The notes beneath the pieces are model-generated. The model was not told the origin of the DNA. It saw nothing but the letters and a program-made list of their open reading frames with translations, and ran no database searches. 64,000 nucleotides of DNA from Vibrio anguillarum (lineage in GTDB: Bacteria; Pseudomonadota; Gammaproteobacteria; Enterobacterales; Vibrionaceae): the NCBI RefSeq assembly GCF_001989995.2, contig NZ_JAHGUP010000021.1:1-64000 (forward strand). The letters are read 5' to 3'. This document shows, in pieces, positions 26,960-36,377 of the stretch. Numbering within the stretch: position 1 is the first letter of the stretch; each line of letters opens with the position of its first letter. The translations under genes were made by a program, and so were the position numbers.

Positions 26960-26974
26960 TGGCTCATTTCTTGC
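26960..26974 (+). promoter_or_regulatory. Sigma-54 promoter of the fliK operon
   Basis: TGGCTCA-N4-TTGC with GG at 26961-26962 and GC at 26973-26974, ten bases apart, in the 172-bp gap before fliK. A sigma-54 start for a fliK operon agrees with the known Vibrio hierarchy. Confidence 0.78.
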
Positions 26975-27027
26975 TTCTGACTAATCACGGAGTTCATTAG
27001 GTTAATCCACTGCGCCATCGTCAAAAA

Positions 27028-29079
27028 ATGATGAAACATGGCTTACTGGCCAATAATGAATCCGCGTCATCCTCTGTTTTTAGTGCGAGCATCATGGATA
27101 TGAATGTAAATATTACAACACCATCCGACACATCTAAAATGGCCAGCGTGAGTAAAGCAGGCTCTGATGCGGTGAGTGAAGGTTCTGAATCCCAAGGTTT
27201 TTTTGAAAAACTGACCACCCTCATTATGGGTCGTAGCACTGAATCTTCGGCAGAAACTGACTTTAAGGCGCTGGATGAGGGAGCTGTGCTCACCGATGAC
27301 GTGGCAGCCCAAAGTAGCGATGCCTTGTTAGATAAAGAACTTGGTGAGGCATTGAGTGAAGAGGCTGATCTTGCTACCGTGCAAACAAAATCACCCCCTT
27401 CAGCAGAGGTTGATGACTCCGCTCTTCAGCAGAAAACAGCACAAGTGATGAGCGATGGCGATGAAATCCTTGGCCGTTTAAATAGCGCCAATCAAGCACT
27501 TGCTGACCAAAACGGCAAAACCTTGCCACAAAACACTCATCCGGTAGACGTGCAAATCGACGACAACGCAGGTGACTCCTCGGATCAAGTGGAGCAAAAA
27601 GCGCCAGCGGCTGCGCAAATATCAGCACAGGATGTATTCGCTAAACCCACTACTGAACCAGTAGCACCGACGTCAGTGAATGAGCAAGCTCCATTATCTG
27701 ATCAGCACATCACGGAACAAGATGCAGAGCGTGTGCTGCCTATTCAGCAGGGCAAAGAGCGTTTGATGGCTGCGGAAGGTTCACCTACGGCATCAAGCTT
27801 AAACGCAGAGACCGAAGAGAATAGTGAACTCATCCTGCCGGAATCAGTCCGAAAATTCATTCAGCCGCCTCAAGATACAAAGTCAGTGCAAGCAAGCGCT
27901 TTGTCGCAAGCGATAGAAGATGAGGCCACTTTACTTGCCACAACTGAAGTTGGCGATGCAACAGTCAACGCGGTGGCAAAAAGTGACAACGCCATGCCCA
28001 TAGAGTCATCACCTTTGGTTGAAGCGCAAGCACTTGATTCACAATTGACGACAAATTTAGCAGAGGGCAAGCTACCTATTTCCCCATCCCCATCGGCGAA
28101 TACACCTCAAACCGATTCGGAAAATGATCAGCAAGGACTGCCCACAGAGGCGTTACTGACTGCCGCTGCCATTCCTTGGGCGAACACAGTTGTTGCCGAA
28201 GGGCAAGCATTACCTCTAGATGTGGCACAAAGTGAAGCGGTCCTCAAGGGTAAAAATACGCCAGTTTCATTAGCCCATTCTGTTCAGCAAGCCTTAGCTC
28301 AGCAACAATCTCAAACCATGCAGACTGCCGTGGCGGCAGATAAAGCCGCACTAGCATCGTCACCTCTTGTGACAGCAAGCAATGAGTTATCCAATGTACA
28401 AATACAACAGTTAGCGAATGCGGCCGCGATACCAGCTGCAACCCATGCAGAATTGCCACTCAACCCCGCGCTATTCAAAGCCGGATTAGGCGCGAAAGCG
28501 TTATCGGGTGTGAATGATGCAGGGTCGGCTCAAGAGCAAAAAGAGGGCACATTAGCGCAGCAGCTTTCGAGTGCTTTGGGGCAACATGGTTTGAACGCGA
28601 CGCAGAGCCGTGCTGACAACTTGCAAGCCGCGCAACAGCCTCCTTTGTTGCTTAACCGAGAAATGGCCAGTGAGCAAATGGCGGAACGGCTGCAAATGAT
28701 GATGTCGAAAAACCTTAAACATGTCGATATTCGCTTAGATCCACCGGAATTGGGGCGTTTACAAATTCGTATGAATATGAATGGTGATCATACGACGGTT
28801 CATTTTACGGTCGCTAACCATCAAGCACGTGATGTGATTGAACAATCTATGCCAAGGCTACGAGAAATGTTGGCACAACAAGGTGTGCAGTTGGGTGAGA
28901 CCTCTGTCCAACAACAGAGCGCTGGTCAGCAACAAGCGCGCTACACTGCTGACGGGGATGCTCAATCTGGTCAATTGGCGCGCAACGGAAGCTATTTAGA
29001 CGAAGAAAACCTTGATACAGACGTCAAACTTGATTTGAATGTCGCATCAAAGCGTGATGGAATCAGTTATTACGCTTAA
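27028..29079 (+). CDS. fliK: Flagellar hook-length control protein FliK
   Basis: 683 residues as read from ATG 27028. The long low-complexity region rich in Ala, Gln, Ser and Asp (about 1-530) is the measuring part and is poorly conserved. The C-terminal domain (about 545-640) has the Flg_hook motif, with HVDIRLDPPELGRLQIRM and a following VHFTVANHQARDVIEQSMPRL stretch, which contacts FlhB and switches export from hook to filament substrates. The start is uncertain: there is no clear ribosome site at 27028, and ATGs at 27094 and 27100 (MDMNVNITTP) are plausible alternatives. First gene of the fliK-flhB run, behind a sigma-54-type promoter. Confidence 0.88.
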   Translation: MMKHGLLANNESASSSVFSASIMDMNVNITTPSDTSKMASVSKAGSDAVSEGSESQGFFEKLTTLIMGRSTESSAETDFKALDEGAVLTDDVAAQSSDALLDKELGEALSEEADLATVQTKSPPSAEVDDSALQQKTAQVMSDGDEILGRLNSANQALADQNGKTLPQNTHPVDVQIDDNAGDSSDQVEQKAPAAAQISAQDVFAKPTTEPVAPTSVNEQAPLSDQHITEQDAERVLPIQQGKERLMAAEGSPTASSLNAETEENSELILPESVRKFIQPPQDTKSVQASALSQAIEDEATLLATTEVGDATVNAVAKSDNAMPIESSPLVEAQALDSQLTTNLAEGKLPISPSPSANTPQTDSENDQQGLPTEALLTAAAIPWANTVVAEGQALPLDVAQSEAVLKGKNTPVSLAHSVQQALAQQQSQTMQTAVAADKAALASSPLVTASNELSNVQIQQLANAAAIPAATHAELPLNPALFKAGLGAKALSGVNDAGSAQEQKEGTLAQQLSSALGQHGLNATQSRADNLQAAQQPPLLLNREMASEQMAERLQMMMSKNLKHVDIRLDPPELGRLQIRMNMNGDHTTVHFTVANHQARDVIEQSMPRLREMLAQQGVQLGETSVQQQSAGQQQARYTADGDAQSGQLARNGSYLDEENLDTDVKLDLNVASKRDGISYYA

Positions 29080-29112
29080 ACTAACATTAAAATAACGACA
29101 TAGAGAAACATT

Positions 29113-29610
29113 ATGGCTGATGAAGAGTTAGGCGCGGAAGCCCCCAAAGGGAAGAAAAAACTGCTGATTATCGTTATTGCTGCCGTAGTGTTACTGCTTG
29201 GTGGTGGTGCAGCTTTCTTTTTGATGAGCGGAGATGAGGCTGAAGCCACGAGTGAGCAAGCCCCCGCAGCGCAGCAAGCTTTGCCAACGGATCCTGTGGC
29301 TTACGTTAATATTGCACAGCCGTTTGTGTTTAACGTCACGGGTGATAAGAAAGATCGTTTGGTGCAAATCAAAGTGCAGTTGATGGTGCGAGGTTCAGAA
29401 AACGAAAGCCTTGCACGTTACCATTCACCTTTAGTGGAAAGTTCTTTACTGGCCACTTTTGCGTCTGCCACTGTGGAACAGCTTCGTAGCCCTACCGGGC
29501 GAATTGAGCTGAGAGATAAGGCGACAGATGATATTAAAGCGGCACTCACTAAAGCGGTTGGGCAACCTGTGATCGAAAAAGTGTTGTTTACCGATTTTGT
29601 AATGCAGTAG
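29113..29610 (+). CDS. fliL: Flagellar basal body-associated protein FliL
   Basis: 165 residues. A short cytoplasmic Lys-rich start is followed by one transmembrane helix (about 18-38, LLIIVIAAVVLLLGGGAAFFLM), an Ala/Gln-rich linker and the periplasmic stomatin/SPFH-like FliL domain (about 60-165). It surrounds the stator and supports torque. It sits 33 bp after fliK and 7 bp before fliM. Confidence 0.92.
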   Translation: MADEELGAEAPKGKKKLLIIVIAAVVLLLGGGAAFFLMSGDEAEATSEQAPAAQQALPTDPVAYVNIAQPFVFNVTGDKKDRLVQIKVQLMVRGSENESLARYHSPLVESSLLATFASATVEQLRSPTGRIELRDKATDDIKAALTKAVGQPVIEKVLFTDFVMQ

Positions 29611-29617
29611 GTGAGAA

Positions 29618-30670
29618 GTGACTGATTTATTAAGCCAAGACGAAATTGATGCCCTGCTCCATGGTGTAGACAGTGTTGATGAGGCGGAAGACGATGACGA
29701 TGTTGACGGTAAGCCGGCGATTAATTTTGACTTCTCTTCACAAGACCGCATCGTTCGTGGGCGTATGCCTACGCTGGAGCTTATCAACGAACGTTTTGCT
29801 CGTCATATGCGCATTAGCTTGTTTAACATGTTGCGCAAAACCGCCGAGGTGTCGATTAACGGCGTACAAATGATGAAGTTTGGTGAATACCAAAATACGC
29901 TTTATGTTCCGACTAGTTTGAACATGGTGCGTTTTCGTCCATTAAAAGGGACCGCGTTGGTCACGATGGAAGCGCGCTTGGTGTTCATTTTGGTAGAGAA
30001 TTTTTTTGGTGGCGATGGCCGTTTCCACGCTCGAATTGAAGGGCGAGAATTTACACCAACAGAACGGCGCGTCATTCAATTACTGTTAAAAATTGTCTTT
30101 GGCGACTACAAAGAAGCTTGGTCACCAGTGATGGGCGTTGAGTTTGAATACTTGGATTCTGAAGTGAACCCAAGTATGGCTAACATCGTCAGCCCAACGG
30201 AAGTGATCGTGGTGAGCTCGTTTCATATCGAAGTCGATGGCGGCGGTGGTGATTTCCACGTGGTCATGCCTTATTCTATGGTTGAACCCATTCGTGAGTT
30301 GCTCGATGCGGGTGTCCAGTCGGATAAAATGGAAACCGATGTGCGTTGGAGTTCTGCATTGCGCGAAGAGATCATGGATGTGCCCGTCAATTTCCGAGTC
30401 AATTTATTAGAGCAAGATATTTCATTGCGTGACTTAATGGATCTACAAGTAGGCGATATCATCCCAATTAAAATGCCCAAAAACGCAACGATGTTTGTTG
30501 AAGAGCTGCCTACTTACCGAGTGAAAATGGGTCGCTCTGGCGAAAAAATGGCTGTTCAAGTCTCTGAAAAAATCAAACGCCCTGATGTAGTAAAAACGGA
30601 TCTCGCCTTTTTAGGCAAAGACATCATGTCTGAATTTGAAGATGATGACGAAGAAGATAACGAAGAATAA
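29618..30670 (+). CDS. fliM: Flagellar motor switch protein FliM
   Basis: A 350-residue C-ring protein. The N-terminal peptide LLSQDEIDALLHGV is the CheY-P binding motif. A middle CheC-like domain (about 40-230, with the GGxG-type FGGDGRFHARIEGREF loop) contacts FliG, and the C-terminal SpoA domain (about 250-325) packs with FliN. It starts with GTG at 29618 after GGTGAG. The C-terminal tail is strongly acidic (EFEDDDEEDNEE). Confidence 0.95.
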   Translation: MTDLLSQDEIDALLHGVDSVDEAEDDDDVDGKPAINFDFSSQDRIVRGRMPTLELINERFARHMRISLFNMLRKTAEVSINGVQMMKFGEYQNTLYVPTSLNMVRFRPLKGTALVTMEARLVFILVENFFGGDGRFHARIEGREFTPTERRVIQLLLKIVFGDYKEAWSPVMGVEFEYLDSEVNPSMANIVSPTEVIVVSSFHIEVDGGGGDFHVVMPYSMVEPIRELLDAGVQSDKMETDVRWSSALREEIMDVPVNFRVNLLEQDISLRDLMDLQVGDIIPIKMPKNATMFVEELPTYRVKMGRSGEKMAVQVSEKIKRPDVVKTDLAFLGKDIMSEFEDDDEEDNEE

Positions 30671-30687
30671 TAGAGTAGGTAACGAAG

Positions 30688-31098
30688 ATGGAACCAAGTG
30701 ACGACCAAAGATTGGCAGACGAATGGGCAGCCGCATTAGGGGAAGACCCATCCGCGCCTAGTATTGATGTAGATGAAATTCTGGCCGCGCCTCTTGATGA
30801 ATTAAAAGATACTTCGCCACCGATCACCGAAGATGAGCGCCGCAAACTTGATACGATCATGGACATTCCAGTGACCATTTCGATGGAAGTGGGGCGTTCG
30901 AAGATCAGCATTCGTAACTTACTGCAATTGAACCAAGGCTCAGTGGTTGAGCTTGATCGCATCGCGGGTGAGTCATTGGATGTGATGGTAAACGGCACCT
31001 TGATTGCTCATGGCGAAGTGGTAGTGGTTAACGATAAATTCGGTATTCGTTTAACCGATGTAATCAGCCAGACTGAGCGTATTAAAAAGCTGCGTTAG
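30688..31098 (+). CDS. fliN: Flagellar motor switch protein FliN
   Basis: 136 residues. The acidic variable N-terminus (about 1-50) is followed by a SpoA domain (about 52-134) with the family run IPVTISMEVGRSKISIRNLL and GSVVELDR. It forms the lower C ring with FliM and docks FliH. It lies 17 bp after fliM. The length is that of the Vibrio/E. coli type. Confidence 0.95.
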   Translation: MEPSDDQRLADEWAAALGEDPSAPSIDVDEILAAPLDELKDTSPPITEDERRKLDTIMDIPVTISMEVGRSKISIRNLLQLNQGSVVELDRIAGESLDVMVNGTLIAHGEVVVVNDKFGIRLTDVISQTERIKKLR

Positions 31099-31131
31099 CA
31101 TAACGTCAGTTTACGAGAAAGAAGTATTTGG

Positions 31132-31512
31132 ATGAAAAAACTGATCGGTTTATTGCTCTGTTCAAGCCAGGCGATGGCAGCGCCGAATGATCACTTAGAT
31201 TTAGCGACCACTTTCGGGTCGCTTTTGTTCGTTATTGCGCTAATTCTCTTTTTGGCTTGGGTGTTAAAACGCATGCGAGTGCCCACGTTCGGTAATCAAA
31301 AAGGGCTGAGCATTGTACGTCAACTGCCGGTGGGTACTAAAGAGCGTATCGTTATTGTGCAAGCGGGAGAAGAACAATTTCTCGTCGGAGTCACGTCACA
31401 ATCCGTCCAATTGATCGCCAAATTAGATGCCCCACTCAAACAGGAGGAGGCTGAGGTCAGTCCGTTTGCCGGTCAACTGACTCAGCTGCTAAAGAAAAAT
31501 GACAAGAAATAG
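31132..31512 (+). CDS. fliO: Flagellar biosynthesis protein FliO
   Basis: 126 residues. An N-terminal hydrophobic stretch resembles a signal peptide ([18 protein letters not shown]), and a transmembrane helix (about 28-45, [18 protein letters not shown]) and a basic cytoplasmic domain follow ([35 protein letters not shown]). FliO helps assemble the FliP ring of the export gate. It overlaps fliP by 14 bp. Confidence 0.9.
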   Translation: MKKLIGLLLCSSQAMAAPNDHLDLATTFGSLLFVIALILFLAWVLKRMRVPTFGNQKGLSIVRQLPVGTKERIVIVQAGEEQFLVGVTSQSVQLIAKLDAPLKQEEAEVSPFAGQLTQLLKKNDKK

Positions 31513-32398
31513 TCGCACGGCCTCATTGGGTTACCTTGCTCATCTATGGCATCTTTCTATGTTGCTGGTGGCATTATTGTTTACCCCGTTTGCGTTTTCA
31601 GAGCAAGAGTTAGCCACGCCAATTCCTTCCAGCGCCGTAGGCGCAGAAACGGTGACAGTAACGGCGATGAATAAAGACAGTGGTGCCTCTAAAACGATAG
31701 CCGCTGGTAGCGTCAGTGGTGGTGGCGGTATTCCAGCATTTACCATGACGACCAATCCAGATGGCAGTCAAGATTACTCGATCAATCTACAAATTTTAGC
31801 CTTGATGACCATGTTGGGTTTTTTGCCTGCCATGGTCATTTTGATGACTTCCTTTACACGTATCGTGATTGTGATGTCGATCTTGCGCCAGGCAATGGGC
31901 CTGCAACAAACGCCGTCAAACCAAGTAATTATCGGCATCGCTATTTTTCTCACTTTTTTCATTATGTCACCAGTCATCAACGCCATTAATGAGCAAGCTG
32001 TGCAGCCGTATCTCAATGAGCAGATGACGGCGCGTCAAGCGTTTGATACGGCTCAAGAGCCACTAAAAGCCTTCATGCTGAAACAGACGCGAGTCAAAGA
32101 TTTAGAAACCTTTGTTGAGATATCGGGCTCTGACGCAACCAATCCTGAAGAGGTCTCGATGGCAGTGCTGATCCCTGCGTTCATCACCTCGGAGCTAAAA
32201 ACGGCGTTTCAAATCGGCTTTATGCTATTTTTACCCTTTTTAATCATTGATTTAGTGGTGGCGTCTGTTTTGATGGCGATGGGTATGATGATGCTTTCGC
32301 CGATGATCGTCTCGCTGCCTTTTAAACTCATGCTGTTTGTACTAGTGGATGGATGGAACTTGATCCTCTCAACGCTAGCTGGCAGTTTTGCTTTATAG
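31499..32398 (+). CDS. fliP: Flagellar export gate protein FliP
   Basis: 299 residues. A cleavable-type hydrophobic N-terminus (about 10-34) precedes a periplasmic stretch, then the FliP core with four membrane helices. Family motifs are present: [34 protein letters not shown] and the C-terminal [17 protein letters not shown]. FliP forms the pentameric ring of the FliPQR export channel. The start overlaps the fliO end; the N-terminal extension before residue 50 or so is variable. Confidence 0.94.
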   Translation: MTRNSRTASLGYLAHLWHLSMLLVALLFTPFAFSEQELATPIPSSAVGAETVTVTAMNKDSGASKTIAAGSVSGGGGIPAFTMTTNPDGSQDYSINLQILALMTMLGFLPAMVILMTSFTRIVIVMSILRQAMGLQQTPSNQVIIGIAIFLTFFIMSPVINAINEQAVQPYLNEQMTARQAFDTAQEPLKAFMLKQTRVKDLETFVEISGSDATNPEEVSMAVLIPAFITSELKTAFQIGFMLFLPFLIIDLVVASVLMAMGMMMLSPMIVSLPFKLMLFVLVDGWNLILSTLAGSFAL

Positions 32399-32409
32399 CG
32401 GGGGCGCGA

Positions 32410-32679
32410 ATGACTCCTGAAGTCTTTGTTGAGCTGTTTCGAGACGCACTGTGGATGGTGCTTATCATGGTGTGCGCCATCATCATCCCGAGTTTGTTGA
32501 TTGGTTTAGTGGTCGCCATTTTCCAAGCCGCGACCTCAATTAACGAACAGACGTTGAGCTTTTTACCGCGTCTCATTGTGACGTTACTGGCACTGATGTT
32601 CTTTGCCCATTGGATGACGCAGATGTTGATGGAGTATTTCTTCTCTATCGTTGAACGGCTACCACAGGTACTGTACTAG
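32410..32679 (+). CDS. fliQ: Flagellar export gate protein FliQ
   Basis: An 89-residue protein with two membrane helices (about 15-38 and 52-75), the usual FliQ size and start MTPEVFVELFRDALW. The start at 32410 is 11 bp after fliP; the open frame extends back into fliP, but only this ATG gives the family N-terminus. It packs around FliP-FliR in the export channel. Confidence 0.94.
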   Translation: MTPEVFVELFRDALWMVLIMVCAIIIPSLLIGLVVAIFQAATSINEQTLSFLPRLIVTLLALMFFAHWMTQMLMEYFFSIVERLPQVLY

Positions 32680-32687
32680 GAGCTTGA

Positions 32688-33470
32688 ATGGAGTACCCAA
32701 CAAGCCTCGTTTTAGAGTGGATTGCTAGCTATTTTTGGCCCTACACTCGTATTTCCGCCATGCTGATGGTGATGTCAGTCACTGGTGCCCGCTTTGTTCC
32801 GACCCGAGTGCGGCTCTACTTAGGTTTGGCTATTACCTTCGCCGTGATGCCCGCGATTCCTGCCGTTTCAGAGACCGTTGAACTACTTTCATTTAAAGGT
32901 TTTTTGACCACCTTTGAGCAGATTATTATTGGCGTTGCAATGGGCATGATCACCCAGTTTATAATCCAAACCTTTGTTATGCTTGGTCAAATATTGGGTA
33001 TGCAAGCCAGCTTAGGTTTTGCTTCAATGGTCGACCCCGTAAACGGGCAAAACACCCCTTTGCTTGGTCAATTGTTTATGTTTTTAGCGACCTTGTTCTT
33101 CTTAGCAACCGATGGTCATTTAAAGATGATCCAACTGGTGGTATTCAGTTTCAAAACCTTGCCTATTGGCGATGGGGCATTAACGACCGTGGATTTTCGT
33201 GAGCTCGCATTGTGGCTGGGAATTATGTTTAAAGTGGCGCTGAGTATGTCTCTTTCTGGCATCATTGCGCTATTAACCGTCAACTTATCATTTGGTGTGA
33301 TGACTCGTGCAGCCCCTCAGCTCAACATTTTCTCATTGGGTTTTGCGTTTGCGCTTTTGGTCGGCTTGCTACTCTGTTGGTATATTTTAGGCGGCTTGTA
33401 TAGCCACTATGATCTATTTTGGTTAGAAGGCGAGCAGCAAATTTGTCGCCTAATCCGCATGAACTGTTAG
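32688..33470 (+). CDS. fliR: Flagellar export gate protein FliR
   Basis: A 260-residue, multi-helix membrane protein (about six segments) with family motifs YFWPYTRISAMLMV near the start and MQASLGFASMVDPVNGQNTP in the middle. It is one copy per export channel, structurally like FliP plus FliQ. It lies 8 bp after fliQ and 9 bp before flhB. Confidence 0.94.
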   Translation: MEYPTSLVLEWIASYFWPYTRISAMLMVMSVTGARFVPTRVRLYLGLAITFAVMPAIPAVSETVELLSFKGFLTTFEQIIIGVAMGMITQFIIQTFVMLGQILGMQASLGFASMVDPVNGQNTPLLGQLFMFLATLFFLATDGHLKMIQLVVFSFKTLPIGDGALTTVDFRELALWLGIMFKVALSMSLSGIIALLTVNLSFGVMTRAAPQLNIFSLGFAFALLVGLLLCWYILGGLYSHYDLFWLEGEQQICRLIRMNC

Positions 33471-33479
33471 GAGGCGCGT

Positions 33480-34610
33480 TTGGCAGAGTCAGACGGTCAA
33501 GAACGTACCGAAGACGCCACGCCCAAGCGATTGGACGAGGCGCGAAAAAAAGGTCAAGTCGCTCGTTCAAAAGAGTTAGCGTCCGTTTCGGTACTGGTGG
33601 TGGGTGCGATTGCATTGATGTGGTTTGGCGAATCGTTAGCCCGAGCCTTGTACGCTTTGATGGGTCGAATCTTCAACTTAAGCCGAGAAGAAGTGTTTGA
33701 TCTCGGAAAGTTGTTTGATATTGCGGCTGGTTCTCTTGCGACCCTGGTATTGCCACTCTCGCTTATCTTAATTACGTTATTTATTGCTGCATTAATTGGC
33801 GCAGCTGGCATTGGTGGAATTAACTTTTCTGTCGAAGCTGCGATGCCAAAGCCCTCCAAAATGAACCCGCTCAGTGGCTTAAAACGTATGTTCGGTTTGC
33901 AAAGTTGGGTTGAGTTATTTAAGTCCATTTTAAAAGTACTGCTTGTTTCTGGCGTTGCTTTTTATCTGATCAATGCATCGAAAGAAGATCTATTTCAACT
34001 GAGCATGGATGTCTATCCACAAAATATTTTCCATGCGCTCGATATTTTGCTCAACTTTGTGTTGCTGATCAGTTGTTCTTTATTGGTCGTGGTCGCCATC
34101 GATATCCCATTCCAAATCTGGCAGCACGCTGACCAATTAAAAATGACCAAGCAAGAAGTAAAAGACGAATACAAAGATACGGAAGGAAAACCTGAGGTTA
34201 AAGGTCGAATTCGGATGTTGCAGCGTGAAGCGGCTCAGCGGCGGATGATGGCGGAAGTGCCACAAGCGGATGTAATCATCACCAACCCAGAACACTTCTC
34301 AGTTGCGCTGCGCTATAAACAAAATACGGATAAAGCACCGATTGTGGTGGCTAAAGGCGTCGATCACATGGCGATGAAAATTCGTGAAGTAGCACGTGCG
34401 CATGATATACACATCATCCCCGCACCGCCTTTGGCTCGAGCGCTTTATCACACAACCGATCTTGAACAGGAGATCCCCGACGGGCTTTTCGTGGCGGTTG
34501 CGCAGGTACTGGCTTATGTCTTTCAGCTTAAGCAGTATCGTAAACGCGGTGGCCAAAGACCCAAACTCGATGAAAATAACATGCCGATTCCACCGGATTT
34601 ACGACATTAA
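33480..34610 (+). CDS. flhB: Flagellar export switch protein FlhB
   Basis: 376 residues. Four membrane helices (about 33-55, 90-112, 145-165 and 185-207) follow the typical start AESDGQERTEDATPKRL. A cytoplasmic domain (about 225-376) switches substrate class after FliK contact. The autocleavage motif, NPTH in most FlhB proteins, reads NPEH here (IITNPEHFSVALRY). Translation starts at TTG 33480, supported by AGGAGG 5-6 nt upstream and by the conserved N-terminus. Last gene of the fliK-flhB run; flhA, flhF and flhG are not in the window. Confidence 0.95.
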   Translation: MAESDGQERTEDATPKRLDEARKKGQVARSKELASVSVLVVGAIALMWFGESLARALYALMGRIFNLSREEVFDLGKLFDIAAGSLATLVLPLSLILITLFIAALIGAAGIGGINFSVEAAMPKPSKMNPLSGLKRMFGLQSWVELFKSILKVLLVSGVAFYLINASKEDLFQLSMDVYPQNIFHALDILLNFVLLISCSLLVVVAIDIPFQIWQHADQLKMTKQEVKDEYKDTEGKPEVKGRIRMLQREAAQRRMMAEVPQADVIITNPEHFSVALRYKQNTDKAPIVVAKGVDHMAMKIREVARAHDIHIIPAPPLARALYHTTDLEQEIPDGLFVAVAQVLAYVFQLKQYRKRGGQRPKLDENNMPIPPDLRH

Positions 34611-34666
34611 TCCTCATCGTTATGCTGGAGCAAAAGCGTTAATGCTGAAGTTAGCGTCAGTTTAAA

Positions 34667-35197
34667 TCACTTATCAGGAATAGAAAGCAGCACCAACACC
34701 GCGCCATGCCCGCCAAATTCAAGAGGGGCTTGATGAAACGCCATCACATCAGGATGTTGAGCGAGCCAGAGAGGAACTTTTTGTTTGAGAATGTGTTTAC
34801 CAATCCCATGTTGGACACAAGCGCAGTGAATATTTTCCTTCACACAATAAGCAACCATCGCCCCTAGTTCTCGTTTCGCTTCTTGCTGCGTCATGCCGTG
34901 CATATCCAAAAATACATCTGGCACATAGACGCCACGTCTTAACCGTTTAACTTCATATTTCGACACATCATCACGAGCATAGCGCGTCGGGCCTTCATCG
35001 CTGAGTTTTGGTATAAACTCATCGGAAAAATAAAATTCGGTATCGCTGGCTTCCCGCGCAATACGGCGGATTTCTTTTTGTTTGGGGTTTCTGTTTGGCG
35101 GCTGGATTATGGTATCCTGTCGCAACTTTTTAACGCCCTTTACTGCATCCCGAAACAAGTCGAAAGCGTCATCGTGTTCGGTCTCTTTTTGGCTCAT
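34667..35197 (-). CDS. smrB: Smr-domain ribosome rescue endonuclease SmrB
   Basis: A 176-residue YfcN/SmrB protein. The N-terminal extension (about 1-85) has a basic stretch. The Smr domain (about 95-174) has the DMHGMTQQEAK motif and the HGIGKHILKQKVPLWL helix that form the nuclease site. In E. coli SmrB cleaves mRNA between collided ribosomes, upstream of tmRNA-mediated rescue. It is divergent from prmB with 63 bp between, the same arrangement as in enterobacteria. Confidence 0.93.
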   Translation of the reverse strand: MSQKETEHDDAFDLFRDAVKGVKKLRQDTIIQPPNRNPKQKEIRRIAREASDTEFYFSDEFIPKLSDEGPTRYARDDVSKYEVKRLRRGVYVPDVFLDMHGMTQQEAKRELGAMVAYCVKENIHCACVQHGIGKHILKQKVPLWLAQHPDVMAFHQAPLEFGGHGAVLVLLSIPDK

Positions 35198-35260
35198 TGG
35201 GTTTGGTCATTTTCTAACAGATCGATATTGGCAGTATTGTAGCGCTTTTCGGAGGCAATT

Positions 35261-36193
35261 TTGGATAAGATTTTTGTAGAAGAGGCGGTTTCTGAACTTC
35301 ACACGCTTCAAGATATGATTCGTTGGACGGTCAGCCGTTTTAATGCCGCCAACTTATTTTATGGTCATGGGACCGATAATGCGTGGGATGAAGCCGTTCA
35401 GCTAATCCTACCGACACTCTATCTTCCGATTGATGTTCCTCCGCATGTACTGAATTCTCGTTTAACAGGCAGCGAACGTCTGCGTATTGTTGAACGGGTG
35501 ATTAAGCGCATTAATGAACGTACTCCTATCGCCTATTTAACCAATAAAGCCTGGTTCTGTGGCCTTGAATTTTATGTGGATGAGCGAGTACTGGTGCCAC
35601 GTTCACCGATTGGCGAATTGATTGAAGCGCAGTTCCAACCTTGGTTGATCGACGAGCCTGTACGCATTATGGATTTGTGTACTGGCAGCGGTTGCATCGC
35701 CATTGCGTGCGCCCACGCGTTCCCTGATGCTGAAGTGGATGCGATTGATATCTCAACCGACGCACTGCAAGTGGCGGAGCAAAATATTCAAGATCATGGT
35801 ATGGAGCAACAAGTTTTCCCGATCCGTTCCGATCTATTCCGTGATTTGCCAAAAGAGAAATATGACCTAATCGTGTCGAATCCACCGTATGTGGATCAAG
35901 AAGATATGAATAGTTTGCCCAAAGAGTTCAAACACGAACCAGAACTCGGCTTAGCCGCCGGTACCGATGGTTTGAAATTGGTGCGTCGTATTTTGGCCAA
36001 TGCGGCGGGGTACCTCACTGATAACGGTATTTTGATCTGTGAAGTGGGCAATTCGATGGTGCATATGATGAACCAATACGACCACATTCCGTTTACTTGG
36101 CTTGAGTTTGAAAATGGTGGGCATGGCGTATTCATGCTGACTCGCCAGCAGTTGGTTGATTGCGCTAGCGACTTTGCGCTTTATATCGACTAA
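35261..36193 (+). CDS. prmB: Ribosomal protein uL3 glutamine methyltransferase PrmB
   Basis: 310 residues, class I SAM methyltransferase that methylates a glutamine of ribosomal protein L3. The N-terminal helical domain (about 1-105) closely follows E. coli PrmB. The SAM motif is [12 protein letters not shown], and the catalytic NPPY sits at 207-210. It starts with TTG at 35261, which has GGAGG 5 nt upstream and gives the conserved [10 protein letters not shown] start. It precedes aroC, as in E. coli, but a terminator separates them here. Confidence 0.95.
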   Translation: MDKIFVEEAVSELHTLQDMIRWTVSRFNAANLFYGHGTDNAWDEAVQLILPTLYLPIDVPPHVLNSRLTGSERLRIVERVIKRINERTPIAYLTNKAWFCGLEFYVDERVLVPRSPIGELIEAQFQPWLIDEPVRIMDLCTGSGCIAIACAHAFPDAEVDAIDISTDALQVAEQNIQDHGMEQQVFPIRSDLFRDLPKEKYDLIVSNPPYVDQEDMNSLPKEFKHEPELGLAAGTDGLKLVRRILANAAGYLTDNGILICEVGNSMVHMMNQYDHIPFTWLEFENGGHGVFMLTRQQLVDCASDFALYID

Positions 36194-36211
36194 TGCCGTA
36201 CGCATAAGAAA

Positions 36212-36240
36212 AACGCCAGCCACAGTGCTGGCGTTTTTTT
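36212..36240 (+). terminator. Terminator of prmB
   Basis: AACGCCAGC (36212-36220) and GCTGGCGTT (36227-36235) around a six-base loop, then T to 36240. Confidence 0.9.
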
Positions 36241-36377
36241 ATCCATTAGAAAAATACACATTGCTTTATTTTGGGGCTTTACATCATTTCGTAATAAAGC
36301 CACTATGAATCCACGAACAATAGAATGAAGCGGTGATAGGGAGCATGTCGCTCTGTGTCATCAATATTGAGGAAGTA

